From Clostridiales bacterium DTU053 (lineage in GTDB: Bacteria; Bacillota; Clostridia; Oscillospirales; Acutalibacteraceae), in NCBI GenBank assembly GCA_001512765.1, contig LFSO01000038.1, positions 16,882 through 53,365 of the forward strand: a DNA stretch of 36,484 bases, given 5' to 3'. Each line of letters starts with the position of its first letter. The first letter of the stretch is position 1. Positions 7,058-15,073 of this stretch are shown here, piece after piece. A program made the translations under genes and the position numbers. The notes under the pieces are model-generated. The model was not told where the DNA came from, ran no database searches, and worked only from the letters and a program-made list of their open reading frames with translations.

Positions 7058-8488
7058 TTAAACAACCGTAACCTTAATCATGTTCGTATTGCCGGGGACG
7101 CCAACGGGCACGCCTGCGGTAATCGTCACAACCTCGCCCTCAACCACAAGTCCCGCTTTTTTCGCCACTTCAACCGCATGGTCAAAGAGCTCGTCGCTGG
7201 TTTTCTTTTCTTCCAGCAGCAGGGGAGTCACGCCCCACGAGAGATTCAGCTGCCTGCAAATGTGATGATAGGTGCTGCAGCCTATAATCGGGCTGCCCGG
7301 GCGGAATTTTGAAATCATCCTTGCGGTCTTGCCCGACTTTGTAACCGTAATTATCGCCGCGGCGCCCAAATCCGTCGCCGTTGTGCAGGTGGCGTGGGAG
7401 ATGGCGTTGGCGATAGCCTCGGTTATGTTTTCGGAGGCGATGTCAACCTCCCGCTCCTTAAAACGCTTGGAGTAGTTTATGTCGCTCTCCGCTTTTTCCG
7501 CAATCCTCGCCATGGTTGCGACCGCTTCAACGGGGTATTTGCCAGCGGCGGTCTCGCCCGAGAGCATTACGGCGCTGGTGCCGTCGTAAATGGCGTTCGC
7601 CACATCGGTAGCCTCAGCTCTTGTGGGTCTGGGGTGGTTGACCATAGACTCCAGCATCTGAGTCGCCGTAATGACCTGCTTGCCCGCGTTGTAGGCTTTC
7701 TTTATAATCATCTTCTGAATAACCGGGATTTCCTCAAGGGGGAGCTCTACGCCCAAATCGCCCCTCGCTATCATAACGCCGTTGGCGGCTCGGATAATCT
7801 CGTCTATGTTGTCCACGCCCTGGCGGTTTTCTATCTTCGCGATTATGTGAATTCTGTTGCAGTTGTGCTCCTGAAGAATCCTGCGGATTTCTAGAATATC
7901 CGCCGCTGAGCGGACAAACGACGCGGCTATAAAGTCAAAGCCGTTCTCGATGGCGAAAATAATGTCCGCTCTGTCACGCTCGCTGATGTAAGGCATGGTA
8001 AGCTCAGCGTTCGGGACATTCACGCCCTTGTTGTCCTTGACAACTCCGCCGTTTTTGACCGTGCAGTGTATGTCCCTGCCGACGATTTTCTCCACATAAA
8101 GCTCCACAAGACCGTCGTCAAGGAGTATCGTGTTGCCCTTTTTAACATCCCTTGAAAGGTCGTGACCTACAATCGAAACGCCCGTTTCATCGCCCAAAAC
8201 GGTGTCGGCTCTTAAAACAAAGCTGTCGCCCGTTTTAATCTCAGCAAAGCCGTTTTTAAATCTGCCGACCCTTATTTCGGGTCCCTTTGTATCAAGCATG
8301 GTGGCTATTGGCAGATTCAGCTCCTCTCTGACCTTTACCACCATATCAAACATTTTTTTGTGCCACTTATGGTTCGCGTGGGAAAAGTTAAAGCGGGCAA
8401 CATTCATGCCGCTGAGCATCATTCTTCTTAAAACATCCTCATTCTCCGTAGACGGACCCATTGTGCATACTATTTTGGTTCTTCTCAT
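7058..8488 (-). CDS. pyk: Pyruvate kinase
   Basis: Catalyses the last glycolytic step, PEP + ADP to pyruvate + ATP, in the cytosol. The 476-residue protein starts RRTKIVCTMGPST and has the substrate loop NVARFNFSHANH, the catalytic lysine region HIIAKIENRQGVDN, the metal-binding GVMIARGDLGVE and the signature region ITATQMLESM. It ends at the effector-binding C domain and lacks the extra C-terminal PEP-utiliser-type domain seen in Bacillus enzymes. Single gene behind its own promoter. Confidence 0.97.
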   Translation of the reverse strand: MRRTKIVCTMGPSTENEDVLRRMMLSGMNVARFNFSHANHKWHKKMFDMVVKVREELNLPIATMLDTKGPEIRVGRFKNGFAEIKTGDSFVLRADTVLGDETGVSIVGHDLSRDVKKGNTILLDDGLVELYVEKIVGRDIHCTVKNGGVVKDNKGVNVPNAELTMPYISERDRADIIFAIENGFDFIAASFVRSAADILEIRRILQEHNCNRIHIIAKIENRQGVDNIDEIIRAANGVMIARGDLGVELPLEEIPVIQKMIIKKAYNAGKQVITATQMLESMVNHPRPTRAEATDVANAIYDGTSAVMLSGETAAGKYPVEAVATMARIAEKAESDINYSKRFKEREVDIASENITEAIANAISHATCTTATDLGAAAIITVTKSGKTARMISKFRPGSPIIGCSTYHHICRQLNLSWGVTPLLLEEKKTSDELFDHAVEVAKKAGLVVEGEVVTITAGVPVGVPGNTNMIKVTVV

Positions 8489-8536
8489 ATAAACAACGCC
8501 TTTATATATAAATTCAGTGAAATTCTATCCCAAAAT

Positions 8537-8564
8537 ATTATATACTTTTTAATTAGTAAATCAA
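8537..8564 (-). promoter_or_regulatory. Promoter of pyk
   Basis: On the minus strand TTGATT (8559-8564), 16 bases, TATAAT (8537-8542). It lies about 50 bases ahead of the pyk start. Confidence 0.7.
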
Positions 8565-8648
8565 GGCATGGGAACAAATTAACATTTTCTTCTCCTTACT
8601 TGAGATTTTGGATAAAAAAGGATAAACTGAGCTTGAAGGGGGATTTAT

Positions 8649-10328
8649 ATGCTTGTTATGAATTCCGAGCAGATAAGAAAAGCTGAGGAGTCTGCGGTAT
8701 TAAGGGGAGCCTCCTTTGAGGAAATGATGCTGAAAGCAGGCAGAAACGCCGCAAAGGAGATACTGAAGGTTTTCAGCGGCAGGGAAAACGCCCTGATAGT
8801 CTGCGGAAAGGGCAAGAACGGCGGCGACGGCTTTGTTGTTGCCGATGTTTTCGCCGCGGAGTTTCAAAAAGTAACCGTGCTTTTGCCCCTCGGAGAGCCA
8901 GCGGACGAGCTTTCAAGAAAGATGCTCTCCAAAATACAAGGCAGAGAGAACATTGAGATAGCAGATTTAAAGAAATCCGACACGGAAAGCCTTGAGAAAG
9001 CCAAAGCTGAGATAGACAAAGCTCAGGTCATTGTGGACGCTGTTTTCGGCATAGGCTTCAGCGGCGCCGTAAAAGGCGATTTGGCGGAGCTTATAAATAA
9101 AATCAACCGCTCTAAAGCCTTTGTGGCGGCAATCGACATCCCCTCAGGTCTTTTAAGCGACTGCGGGGAGCTTACCGAAACTTATGTCAAAGCAGATTTA
9201 ACCCTTGCCATGTACGCCTTAAAGCCGGTTCATGTGCTTAAACCCGCCGCCGACGAGTGCAAAGCGGTAAGAATCATTGATATCGGCATCGGCGAGCCTG
9301 AGGAAAACAAGGACGAATTTGTATTTAAAACCGCCTCGCCCTTTGAAGTCGCCTCCCGCTTTAAAAAACGCCCCCATGACTGCCACAAGGGCACCTGCGG
9401 AACGGTTCTTATTGTCGCCGGCAGCTACGAAATGCCCGGCGCCGCAGTTCTCGCTTCAAAGGCGGCTTCTATTCTCGGCGCCGGTCTTGTCATCACCGCC
9501 TTCCCCGACAAGGCCTATAACGCCATAACCTCAAAGCTCACAGAGCAGGTTCTTTTGCCCCTTCCCTCAAACGAAAACGGCAGAATTAGCAAAACTGCGG
9601 AGGAAAAACTCCTCTCAGCGCTCAAAAAAGCGGACGCCCTTCTAATCGGCCCCGGACTCGGCGTGGATGAGGACACCGAGTTTATAGTAAAAACGCTTCT
9701 TTCAAATACAGAAATTCCAACGGTTCTTGACGCCGATGGAATAAATGTAATTTCCAAAAATATAGATATATTGAAAGAAGTAAAGGCGCCATTGGTCCTA
9801 ACTCCTCATCCGGGCGAGATGTCAAGGCTCTGCCGGACCGACATCTGCGAGATTACTGCCGACAAGAGACTTGCTGCACTGAAATTCACACAAAAGTTTT
9901 CACCAACGCTCGTTCTGAAAGGCTCTAATACCGTCATTTCAAAGCAAGGCAAGGCGCAGTATATAAACGCCACCGGCTGTCCGGCTCTTGCAAGAGGGGG
10001 TTCAGGCGATCTGCTTTGCGGAATGATAGCCGCTTTAATGGCAGGAGGTATGGACGAATTTGAGTCAGCCGTGTACGCGGTTTATATCCACGGTCTGGCG
10101 GGAGATTATTCGGCGCGCGTATTCTCCGAGACATCCGCCGCAACAGAGCTTACCTTAAAATGCCTGCCTTTACTTCTTTCAAGATTTCTTTATAAAGCTG
10201 GTGCTGAGCTTGAAAAAGAAGATTTTGGCGCTGTTTTTAATCCTTTCGATTATATGCGCGCTGTCCTCATGCAAGAAAGGGGATGGCACGGAGATAAAGA
10301 AAGCCTCCGGAGAGATGCTCTACTTTGA
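8649..10328 (+). CDS. nnr: Bifunctional NAD(P)H-hydrate epimerase / ADP-dependent dehydratase
   Basis: Repairs damaged NADHX and NADPHX. Residues 1 to about 215 are the YjeF_N epimerase domain (CGKGKNGGDGFVVA nucleotide loop, DAVFGIGFSG, IDIPSGL). Residues about 235-510 are the ribokinase-fold dehydratase (GSYEMPGAAVLA, LIGPGLG, LDADGIN, LTPHPGEM, and ATGCPALARGGSGDLLCG with the catalytic Asp). The ATG follows GAAGGGGG. The frame runs about 40 residues past the expected end of the family, overlapping the next gene by more than 100 bases; that tail looks like an out-of-frame reading of the lipoprotein gene and may reflect a lost stop codon. The core assignment is firm. Confidence 0.92.
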   Translation: MLVMNSEQIRKAEESAVLRGASFEEMMLKAGRNAAKEILKVFSGRENALIVCGKGKNGGDGFVVADVFAAEFQKVTVLLPLGEPADELSRKMLSKIQGRENIEIADLKKSDTESLEKAKAEIDKAQVIVDAVFGIGFSGAVKGDLAELINKINRSKAFVAAIDIPSGLLSDCGELTETYVKADLTLAMYALKPVHVLKPAADECKAVRIIDIGIGEPEENKDEFVFKTASPFEVASRFKKRPHDCHKGTCGTVLIVAGSYEMPGAAVLASKAASILGAGLVITAFPDKAYNAITSKLTEQVLLPLPSNENGRISKTAEEKLLSALKKADALLIGPGLGVDEDTEFIVKTLLSNTEIPTVLDADGINVISKNIDILKEVKAPLVLTPHPGEMSRLCRTDICEITADKRLAALKFTQKFSPTLVLKGSNTVISKQGKAQYINATGCPALARGGSGDLLCGMIAALMAGGMDEFESAVYAVYIHGLAGDYSARVFSETSAATELTLKCLPLLLSRFLYKAGAELEKEDFGAVFNPFDYMRAVLMQERGWHGDKESLRRDALL

Positions 10329-10767
10329 GGCTGATGCGGTTCTCACCTTAAACGGAGCGCAAAGCGCAGCCCATATAAGGCACATAGGCTTTGAGCTGAC
10401 CGAGATGACCTTCAACGCCCCCGCAAACATAAAGGGTCTTAAAATGACAAAGACGGACGACTCCGTAAACTTTGAGTTTTCGGGGATGAAGCAGGGCATT
10501 AAAGGCAGCGGGCCCTATAACGACAGCCCCGCTTTGATTCTCTCTGAAATCCTGAGCGCCGTGCAGACGGGCGAGGGAATAGAAACAAAGCGCAAAACCA
10601 ATGAAATAAAGGGCAAAATCAGAAACGCCGACTTTACCGTAGTCAGAGATGCTGACAAGAATATTCAAGAGATAACAAGCGAGGGACTTTCGTTCAGGGC
10701 GGTTTTCTCAAATTACAAAAGCCTTGAAGCCGAAATCCTAGGTACTCCCTCCGGCATAACAGACTGA
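10210..10767 (+). CDS. Putative lipoprotein, function unknown
   Basis: A 185-residue predicted lipoprotein. The preferred start is TTG at 10210, seven bases after GCTGGTG; GTG at 10201 is the alternative. The N-terminus is a classical lipoprotein signal: KKK, a hydrophobic stretch and lipobox ALSSC with the lipidated Cys at residue 21, so it would be anchored outside the membrane. The mature part is rich in beta-type segments and not recognised by motif; its size and style recall small LolA-fold lipoproteins found near nnr or alr in other Clostridia, but that is only a suggestion. Its 5' end overlaps nnr, so the two are probably translated from one message. A strong terminator follows. Confidence 0.65.
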   Translation: MKKKILALFLILSIICALSSCKKGDGTEIKKASGEMLYFEADAVLTLNGAQSAAHIRHIGFELTEMTFNAPANIKGLKMTKTDDSVNFEFSGMKQGIKGSGPYNDSPALILSEILSAVQTGEGIETKRKTNEIKGKIRNADFTVVRDADKNIQEITSEGLSFRAVFSNYKSLEAEILGTPSGITD

Positions 10768-10796
10768 AAAAGAGAGGCGACCCCTCTCTTTTTTGG
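10767..10796 (+). terminator. Terminator after the lipoprotein gene
   Basis: AAAGAGAGG / CCTCTCTTT stem with CGACC loop and T run, overlapping the stop codon. Confidence 0.88.
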
Positions 10797-10802
10797 TGTC
10801 AA

Positions 10803-10838
10803 AACCCGCCCGACCACCCCTCCCCGGGCGGTTTTTAT
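10803..10838 (+). terminator. Second GC-rich hairpin with T tail
   Basis: CCGCCCG and CGGGCGG pair across an ACCACCCCTCCC loop and are followed by TTTTTATTTT. This looks like a back-up terminator at the edge of island B. Confidence 0.6.
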
Positions 10839-10844
10839 TTTGGA

Positions 10845-11395
10845 ATAACAACACACCGCCCCGCCGAGTGAAAGCTCAACCCCGTCCCCCGTTTGACGCC
10901 GAGGAGGTCAGCCCGCGCAAAAAGGGAAGCGGCAGCCGCCCGCTTCCGTGCTAAGGGCAACCCGCACTCAACCGCCGCACCGCCGACGAGGGGACAACCG
11001 TTACGCATGGACGCCCCGAACAGGCAAAGCCACTAACGCCGCCGAGCCGAATTCCGCAGCGCAGCCGCAAAAGGCGCGCCCAAGACCACTGCCACGCCCG
11101 AAAGAAGGGGACAGCCCCCATCACACCGCCCCGCCGCGCCGCAGAAATAAGCCAACGCTCAAAAAATCCCGCCGCCGTCCTCAAAGGTTATCGCCGCCCC
11201 GCCAAGGGTTTCACCGCCGCCGAGAGGAAACTTAGCCCACCGCCACGCAGGATTGACCTTGAACAAGCGCCGCCGTCCACACAACTGAAAGGCTCGCCCG
11301 ACCAAACCCGCCACGCAGGGCGCGCCCCACCGACGGGAGCGGTCAGCATAAAAATTATGTCCCACCCCGCCAAGGCTTGATAGGACAAGCTTTTG
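10845..11395. other. C-rich non-coding island B
   Basis: About 550 bases, GC-rich and C-skewed, dominated by GCCGCC, CCCGCC and CACGCC words. No ORF has a plausible start site, and products in all frames are low complexity. It includes the hairpin at 10925-10947, whose 11-nt loop recurs in island C. It ends abruptly at an A/T-rich promoter region. Confidence 0.55.
10925..10947. repeat. Hairpin with the recurrent loop GGCAGCCGCCC
   Basis: Stem GGAAGC / GCTTCC enclosing GGCAGCCGCCC (10931-10941). The same 11-nt loop appears at 21972-21997 and 22160-22185 inside a different stem. Confidence 0.55.
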
Positions 11396-11503
11396 CGGCT
11401 ATGGAACTCTCTGCCGTTCGTACAAAAAACCTTTTTTCTATGGGGCTGTCTTTGGCTAATTATACAGTTTTTCTAATCTTTGAGATTTTTTTCACAATTT
11501 CTG

Positions 11504-11532
11504 TTGACAAATCTCCGGCAAAAGTATATAGT
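11504..11532 (+). promoter_or_regulatory. Consensus promoter of the citrate/homocitrate synthase-family gene
   Basis: TTGACA (11504-11509), 17 bases, TATAGT (11527-11532). The predicted start site is near 11539, directly before a long palindrome. Confidence 0.88.
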
Positions 11533-11544
11533 ATTATCAACAAT

Positions 11545-11580
11545 ATTGTATTATTGTATACAATTATACAATAATACAAT
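11545..11580. promoter_or_regulatory. Long operator: perfect 15-bp inverted repeat containing TTGTATACAA
   Basis: Bases 11545-11559 are the exact reverse complement of 11566-11580, with a 6-base centre. Inside lies the 10-bp palindrome TTGTATACAA (11554-11563), and TTGTAT/ATACAA half-sites repeat across the region. GntR proteins of the FadR (FCD) subfamily bind TNGTNNNACNA-type sites. An FCD-type GntR gene is second in this operon, so autoregulation by blocking the promoter is the likely mechanism. Confidence 0.78.
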
Positions 11581-11598
11581 TTCAGAAGGTGTTTATGT

Positions 11599-12966
11599 AT
11601 GCTTGAACTCAGCAAACAGACGCATTTGCTTGAAAGAGACCCCTATAGGTACAGGCTCCAGGAAGTTCAAGAGCCGGAGCTTTTCAGAGAAATCTATCCC
11701 TACACGGATGTCCCGCGGGTTGTTTTCAATCACCGCAGGGTTGACCTTGCCATGCCCGAGGAGATTTGGATAACCGACACCTCTTTCAGAGACGGTCAGC
11801 AGTCCCAGTCCCCCTACAAGGTGGAGCACATGGTGGAGCTCTACAAGCTTATGCACAGACTTGGCGGCGAAAAGGGCATAATCCGCCAGACTGAGTTTTT
11901 CATATACAGCGAGAACGACCGCAAGGCAATTGAAAAATGTATGGAGCTTGGCTACAGGTTCCCCGAAATCACCACATGGATAAGGGCAAACAAAAAGGAC
12001 TTTGAACTTGCCCGCTCCATGGGAATTAAGGAGACGGGAATCCTTGTTTCCTGCTCCGACTACCACATTTTCAAAAAGCTGAAGATGACCCGCTCACAGG
12101 CTCTGGAGCACTATCTCTCCGTTGTAGCCGAAGCCTTTGACGCGGGCGTAATTCCCCGCTGCCATTTTGAGGACATTACAAGGGCTGACTTCTACGGCTT
12201 TGTCGTACCCTTTGCGAATGCCCTTATGGATATGTCAAAGGAAGCGGGCATCCCCGTAAAAATCAGGGTTTGCGATACCCTGGGCCTCGGCATACCCTAC
12301 CCGGGAGTAGCCCTGCCCAGGAGCGTGCCGGGCATCATAAACGGTCTCAGGCACTATGCGGGCGTTCCCAGCGAGCAGCTTGAGTGGCACGGACATAACG
12401 ACTTCTATAAGGCTGTTGTAAACGCGGGCACCGCATGGCTCTACGGCGCCAGCGCGGTCAACTGCTCACTTCTCGGCATTGGCGAGAGAACGGGCAATGT
12501 CCCCCTTGAGGCTATGGTCATGGAGTATATTTCGCTCAGAGGCAGCCATGACGGCATGGACACAACCGCCATTACCGACATTGCGAGATATTTTGAGGAG
12601 AAAATGGGCTATCAGATTCCGCCCATGACTCCCTTTGTGGGCAGAGATTTCAACCAGACAAGGGCAGGCATCCACGCCGACGGTCTTATGAAGGACGAGG
12701 AAATCTACAATATCTTTGACACAAAAACCATACTAAACCGCAGCGCGGGCGTGGTGGTCAACAACACCTCCGGATTTGCGGGTATTGCATATTGGATTAA
12801 CAATAGGTATAATTTAACAGGAGAAAGGGCTGTTTCAAAGCAGAGCGAGCTTGTAAAGAAAATCAAAGAATGGGTTGACCTGCAGTATCAAAACGGCAGA
12901 GAAACCGTCATAAGCAACGACGAGCTTGAAGCTCTCATAAAGGAGTACGCGCCCGACCTCATTTAA
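11599..12966 (+). CDS. DRE-TIM metallolyase: homocitrate / isopropylmalate / Re-citrate synthase family
   Basis: An acetyl-CoA-dependent condensing enzyme of the LeuA/NifV superfamily. The 455-residue TIM barrel has the divalent-metal signature DTSFRDGQQSQ near residue 60, HFEDITRADFYGF, RVCDTLGLG and the metal-binding HGHNDF motif, followed by NCSLLGIGERTGN. The LeuA regulatory domain is absent, so it is not a standard leucine-pathway enzyme. Such proteins in Clostridia are often labelled isopropylmalate synthase; the Clostridium kluyveri Re-citrate synthase belongs to the same broad group, which makes Re-citrate synthase a good candidate function. No aconitase, isocitrate dehydrogenase or leuBCD lies nearby to decide. 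Followed after 27 bases by a GntR regulator. Confidence 0.8.
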   Translation: MLELSKQTHLLERDPYRYRLQEVQEPELFREIYPYTDVPRVVFNHRRVDLAMPEEIWITDTSFRDGQQSQSPYKVEHMVELYKLMHRLGGEKGIIRQTEFFIYSENDRKAIEKCMELGYRFPEITTWIRANKKDFELARSMGIKETGILVSCSDYHIFKKLKMTRSQALEHYLSVVAEAFDAGVIPRCHFEDITRADFYGFVVPFANALMDMSKEAGIPVKIRVCDTLGLGIPYPGVALPRSVPGIINGLRHYAGVPSEQLEWHGHNDFYKAVVNAGTAWLYGASAVNCSLLGIGERTGNVPLEAMVMEYISLRGSHDGMDTTAITDIARYFEEKMGYQIPPMTPFVGRDFNQTRAGIHADGLMKDEEIYNIFDTKTILNRSAGVVVNNTSGFAGIAYWINNRYNLTGERAVSKQSELVKKIKEWVDLQYQNGRETVISNDELEALIKEYAPDLI

Positions 12967-12993
12967 ACCCGTTCACTGTTTGGGGGGATAAAA

Positions 12994-13671
12994 ATGAGCA
13001 TACTCGACATTGGCGAAACCGGCGGTTCCTTGACCTCAAAGGTATTTACATACCTTGAAAGCGAAATTCTCTCAGGAAATCTGGCACCCGGCACCGTTTT
13101 GACCGAAAGCAAAATCTCAAAGGAGCTGGGCGTCAGCCGCACTCCCGTAAGAGAGGCAATTTTCCAGCTTGAGCAGGAGGGTCTTGTAAAGCTGTCCCAA
13201 AACAAAAGCGCGGTGGTAGTGGGCATATCCCAAAAGGATATAGACGACATCTACACCATAAGGCTCCTGATTGAAGGTCTTGCCTCAAAATGGGCAGCGG
13301 AGCGAATCAGCGACGAGGAGATAAAGAAACTGGAAGAAGTCCTCGAGCTGGAGACCTTCTATGCCGATAGAGGAGACATCGCTAAAAGCAGAAAGCTGGA
13401 CACCGAGTTCCATAGCATACTCTACGACGCCAGCGGCTCAAATCCCCTCAAGAACACGCTTAAAACCTTCCACAACTACATAGGCAGGGCAAGGGAAATC
13501 TCCTTTGCAAGCAACAACAGGGCATTAATTGCCGCCAAGGAGCACGCCGAAATCCTGAAGGCTATAAAAAACCGTGACGGAGAAGAGGCGGAGCGTCTTA
13601 CAAGAGAGCACATTCAAAACGCGAGAGCAAACTTATACTTAGATATGCTTAAGGACAAGGACTCCGTATAA
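12994..13671 (+). CDS. GntR-family transcriptional regulator, FadR/FCD subfamily
   Basis: A 225-residue regulator. Residues about 12-75 are the winged helix (KVFTYLESEILSGNLAPG, LTESKISKELGVSRTPVREAIFQLEQEGLV). Residues about 85-215 are an all-helical FCD ligand-binding domain with the usual metal ligands implied by DTEFHSILYDASG and the later EHAEI and EHIQN histidines. FCD regulators sense carboxylic acids such as citrate, lactate or pyruvate. Its position directly behind a citrate/homocitrate synthase-type gene suggests a product or substrate carboxylate as effector. GGGGGG precedes the ATG. The palindrome at 11545-11580 is its likely operator. Confidence 0.9.
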   Translation: MSILDIGETGGSLTSKVFTYLESEILSGNLAPGTVLTESKISKELGVSRTPVREAIFQLEQEGLVKLSQNKSAVVVGISQKDIDDIYTIRLLIEGLASKWAAERISDEEIKKLEEVLELETFYADRGDIAKSRKLDTEFHSILYDASGSNPLKNTLKTFHNYIGRAREISFASNNRALIAAKEHAEILKAIKNRDGEEAERLTREHIQNARANLYLDMLKDKDSV

Positions 13672-13672
13672 A

Positions 13673-13708
13673 AGCAAAACCCGATGGTTTTCCATCGGGT
13701 TTTGCCTT
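13673..13708. terminator. Bidirectional terminator between gntR and gtrA-like genes
   Basis: AAAACCCGATGG / CCATCGGGTTTT stem with a TTTT loop, between convergent genes. Confidence 0.88.
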
Positions 13709-13747
13709 TGGCGTGAGTTTATGGCTGCATTACGCAACTCTTACCGG

Positions 13748-14227
13748 TTAAGTTTTGTCCACTTGCGCTTCTGCCTGCATCTTTTTCTGCAGCTCCCTTT
13801 GCGCCGCCTTGTTTGTGTTTATGGAGTTTCTGAAAACCACAAAACGCTGATACAAAAACTCGGTCACAAAGTTAGCCAGCATCGTAATCGCCAGAATCAG
13901 ATACTCGTTCCAGCCGATTTTGTCAAGGGCGTCGCCCCACCAAGTGGAAAGGGGAGTGAATACAACATAATAAAGGGCAACCAGCAGCATGGCAAGGGGT
14001 ATGTTGTTTGCGGACTTAAAGGTGAATCTGCGGTTTAATGTAAAGTTCCACAGCACCGAAAGGGTCAGGGCAATAAGGTATTTGGGCCAGTAAGCCAAAT
14101 CCGTCAGACGCTCAAGAATTGTAAAGCTGCCGAGCTGAATAAGGCCCGCGGAGGTGGAAAAAAGGGTAAACTTAATTGCCTGAATGATATTGTCCTTTTT
14201 TGAAAGCTTCTGCTGAGGCTGTGACAC
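13748..14227 (-). CDS. GtrA-like small membrane protein
   Basis: A 159-residue protein with four predicted membrane helices (about 16-38, 44-62, 78-98 and 104-126) and the GtrA-family marks: F-S-T-S-A-G-L at the first helix, W-N-F-T-L-N-R-R-F-T-F after the second and YQRFVVFR after the last. GtrA proteins are thought to take part in flipping or transferring lipid-linked sugars for surface polysaccharides. No glycosyltransferase is next to it, so its partner is unknown. It is downstream of pduL on the same strand with a weak hairpin between them. Confidence 0.8.
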   Translation of the reverse strand: MSQPQQKLSKKDNIIQAIKFTLFSTSAGLIQLGSFTILERLTDLAYWPKYLIALTLSVLWNFTLNRRFTFKSANNIPLAMLLVALYYVVFTPLSTWWGDALDKIGWNEYLILAITMLANFVTEFLYQRFVVFRNSINTNKAAQRELQKKMQAEAQVDKT

Positions 14228-14269
14228 AAAAACTCCTCCTATATTAATTATGCCTCAAGATATAATAAA

Positions 14270-14295
14270 TGCCTGCGCTTAAAAAGCACAGGCAC
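14270..14295 (-). terminator. Hairpin between pduL and the gtrA-like gene
   Basis: TGCCTGTGCTT / AAGCGCAGGCA type stem following the pduL stop, with TTTATTATAT behind it rather than a pure T run. Termination may be partial. Confidence 0.55.
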
Positions 14296-14300
14296 AAAAA

Positions 14301-14876
14301 CTAATCTAAAATAACGCCGAGGACATTGTTTCCCGCCAAAACGGCATTGGACTCGTCGGTATCAATGTGCATGGCGGGGGAGAAGTTAGGGTGAACTCTT
14401 ACGACAACATCGCCGAAGATGAGCGAACGCTCATCGCTCTCAACCTTAACATTTACTATCTGCTTATCCTTAACGCCGAACTTCTCAGCGGTTTCGGGGT
14501 CAAGGTGAATATGCCTCTTTGCGATAATAACGCCCTCTGAAATCTCAACTTCGCCTTTGGGACCGACAATCTTGCAGCCAGCGCTGCCGGCGATGTCGCC
14601 CGACTCCTTGACGGGAGCCTCAATGCCCAGCATCCTTGCGTCCGTGGCGGAAATCTCAACCTGAGTAGCGTTCCTAACGGGTCCCAGAATTGCTACAGAG
14701 GGAAAAGTGCCCTTCGGTCCGACAACGGCAACCCTCTCCTCACAAGCGTACTGACCGGGCTGAGAAAGCTCCTTTTTGGGGGTGAGCTCATAGCCCTGTC
14801 CGAATAAGATATCAAGGTGTTCCCTTGAAAGATGCACATGTCTTGCCGAAGTTTCAACAAGCACTTTTCTTTCCAT
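14301..14876 (-). CDS. pduL: Phosphate propanoyltransferase (PduL-type phosphotransacylase)
   Basis: Transfers an acyl group between CoA and phosphate (acetyl- or propanoyl-CoA to acyl phosphate). The 191-residue protein contains both PduL halves, with metal-binding histidine clusters SARHVHLS near the N-terminus and AKRHIHLDPETAEKFGV, plus AILGPVRNATQVEIS and RVHPNFSPAMHIDTDE. The start is the ATG at 14876, which follows GGAGGA; an upstream TTG would include that site in the coding region. No microcompartment targeting extension and no shell genes are seen, so it probably serves as a housekeeping acetate-forming phosphotransacetylase in place of Pta. No acetate kinase gene is in the window. 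Confidence 0.92.
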   Translation of the reverse strand: MERKVLVETSARHVHLSREHLDILFGQGYELTPKKELSQPGQYACEERVAVVGPKGTFPSVAILGPVRNATQVEISATDARMLGIEAPVKESGDIAGSAGCKIVGPKGEVEISEGVIIAKRHIHLDPETAEKFGVKDKQIVNVKVESDERSLIFGDVVVRVHPNFSPAMHIDTDESNAVLAGNNVLGVILD

Positions 14877-14975
14877 TTTTTTATCCTCCAAATATAAAAT
14901 GAAAAATCACAAAATTTTCCGGGCACAGCTTTTCACTGTACCCTAAAGGCAAAGGATTTGATAATTTACTCTTAC

Positions 14976-15004
14976 ATTCTACACCATTGTTAAAATTAAG
15001 TCAA
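14976..15004 (-). promoter_or_regulatory. Promoter of pduL
   Basis: On the minus strand TTGACT (14999-15004), 17 bases, TAGAAT (14976-14981). Confidence 0.7.
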
Positions 15005-15073
15005 GCAAGATTGCGCAATTGAATGTATTTTGAAAGGAATATATACACAATTTCGTGTGATTGAACCGAGTGC

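Noticed and set aside
6699-7071. ORFs of 84-99 codons in the thrS-pyk gap
   Set aside because: They run through the thrS and pyk terminators and the C-rich island and lack ribosome binding sites.
10948-11388. Short ORFs in both strands of island B
   Set aside because: No start sites, Pro/Arg-rich compositions and no recognisable motif; consistent with C-rich non-coding DNA.
11377-11574. Plus-strand 65-codon ORF before the citrate-synthase-family gene
   Set aside because: It spans the consensus promoter and the operator palindrome and has no ribosome binding site.
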